A stretch of 64,000 bases of DNA. Origin: Epithemia pelagica. Its lineage: Eukaryota; Bacillariophyta; Bacillariophyceae; Surirellales; Surirellaceae. The notes under the pieces were generated by a model that made no database searches, had not been told where the DNA came from, and saw only the letters and a list, made by a program, of their open reading frames with translations. The DNA lies in contig OX337242.1 in NCBI GenBank assembly GCA_946965045.2, positions 496,001-560,000 on the forward strand, given 5' to 3'. How positions within the stretch are numbered: the stretch's first letter is position 1; every line of letters begins with the position of its first letter. Made by a program: the position numbers and the translations under genes. This document shows positions 63,685-64,000 of the stretch, piece by piece.

Positions 63685-64000
63685 TAGAGGTGGCTCCAGC
63701 AACAGCTCATCTCTGCTGGAGCTAGGTAAGCGCTGGAGACGTCTCTGCTGGAGCTAGGTGAGCGCCTCCAGCTGGAGAAAAGACTACCTATGCTAACAGG
63801 ATGAAAATGCTTAGCTAGAAGCTACTCCTAGTGAATCTATCTTATGGTGAGAACACATGTTCCCAATTCTCACGTAAAAAATGTAAATCTGTAACGGTGG
63901 AAGGGTCCAGTGATGCTTGTTTCGCAGATATGATCAGTCTTGCAATACTGAATGCCCGTTCAGAAGAGGCAGCAGTCGCAGGCAACGCAAGATATTTTCT
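63685..64000 (-). mobile_element. End of a second autonomous-type hAT element (runs off the window)
   Basis: It begins TAGAGGTGGCTCCAGC, followed by alternating CTGGAG/CTCCAG words, then the 3' end of a transposase gene. The same terminal sequence occurs at 17580-17745. The other terminus and target duplication lie outside the window. Confidence 0.65.
63842..64000 (-). CDS. C-terminal fragment of a hAT transposase (partial)
   Basis: 52 codons plus TAA (complement of 63842-63844). They read through the hATC dimerisation signature: KYLALPATAASSERAFS, then IARLIISAKQASLDP and LHFLRENW, which is the canonical hAT end. The 5' part is beyond position 64000. It is more canonical than the transposase at 21927-25562, so it belongs to a different hAT family. 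Confidence 0.85.
   Translation of the reverse strand, partial: RKYLALPATAASSERAFSIARLIISAKQASLDPSTVTDLHFLRENWEHVFSP

Noticed and set aside
1-64000. tRNA, rRNA or snRNA genes
   Set aside because: None recognised by eye; a covariance-model scan would be needed to exclude them.

Overview
The window looks like nuclear DNA of a pennate diatom. The evidence is a set of diatom traits. Several proteins carry bipartite plastid-targeting leaders with a phenylalanine just after the signal cleavage site (ASAFVP at 26971-27520, HAAF at 12475-13956, AQAF at 60119-60751). There are short GT-AG introns of about 50-220 nt, a CoDi-type Ty1/copia retrotransposon, a leucine-rich-repeat membrane protein, and secreted proteins with long Pro/Thr/Ser linkers. 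No rRNA, tRNA or CRISPR array was recognised. All calls are by eye from sequence; no database search was run.

Layout. (1) 1-8.6 kb: the 3' part of a decayed non-LTR reverse-transcriptase ORF, interrupted exactly at its stop codon by a full-length copia element (2258-8559, 264-bp LTRs that look identical, 5-bp target duplication TTAGG). (2) 8.7-16.3 kb: host genes. Two ketopantoate-reductase-family paralogues lie tail to tail; the second is divergent from an unknown plastid-targeted membrane protein, followed by an LRR receptor-like gene with one in-frame stop. (3) 16.3-26.1 kb: repeat-rich DNA holding a complete 6.9-kb hAT transposon (19206-26094) with CAGGG termini and a perfect 8-bp target duplication. 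Besides its transposase it carries a gene ending in an endonuclease-III-like (HhH-GPD) DNA glycosylase domain. This is the most interesting object in the window. (4) 27-33 kb: a three-exon plastid protein, a decayed partial copy of a membrane-transporter gene, a Crinkler/RHS-like P-loop NTPase gene with an in-frame stop, and the intact spliced transporter-like gene. (5) 33.9-59.6 kb: a tandem segmental duplication. Unit 1 is 35526-44616 and unit 2 is 44617-57684, with breakpoints inside a wax-ester-synthase/DGAT gene and a cullin gene. The intact WS/DGAT lies left and the intact cullin right. Between them are a truncated copy of each, two copies of an expansin-like secreted protein gene (one has lost its start codon) and two copies of a secreted phytase-like esterase gene. 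Unit 2 is about 4 kb longer, mainly because of a long-TIR element, a TAGAGCTG-ended hAT-like element and a nested cluster of short inverted-repeat elements. (6) 60-64 kb: a DCC-family (DUF393) thiol-disulfide protein, two tandem paralogues of an unknown TM-coil-TM protein, and the C-terminal end of another hAT transposase running off the window.

The window therefore shows host metabolism and cell-wall genes being reshaped by several transposon superfamilies and by one recent tandem duplication. Only the expansin-like and phytase-like pair would gain copy number from the duplication.
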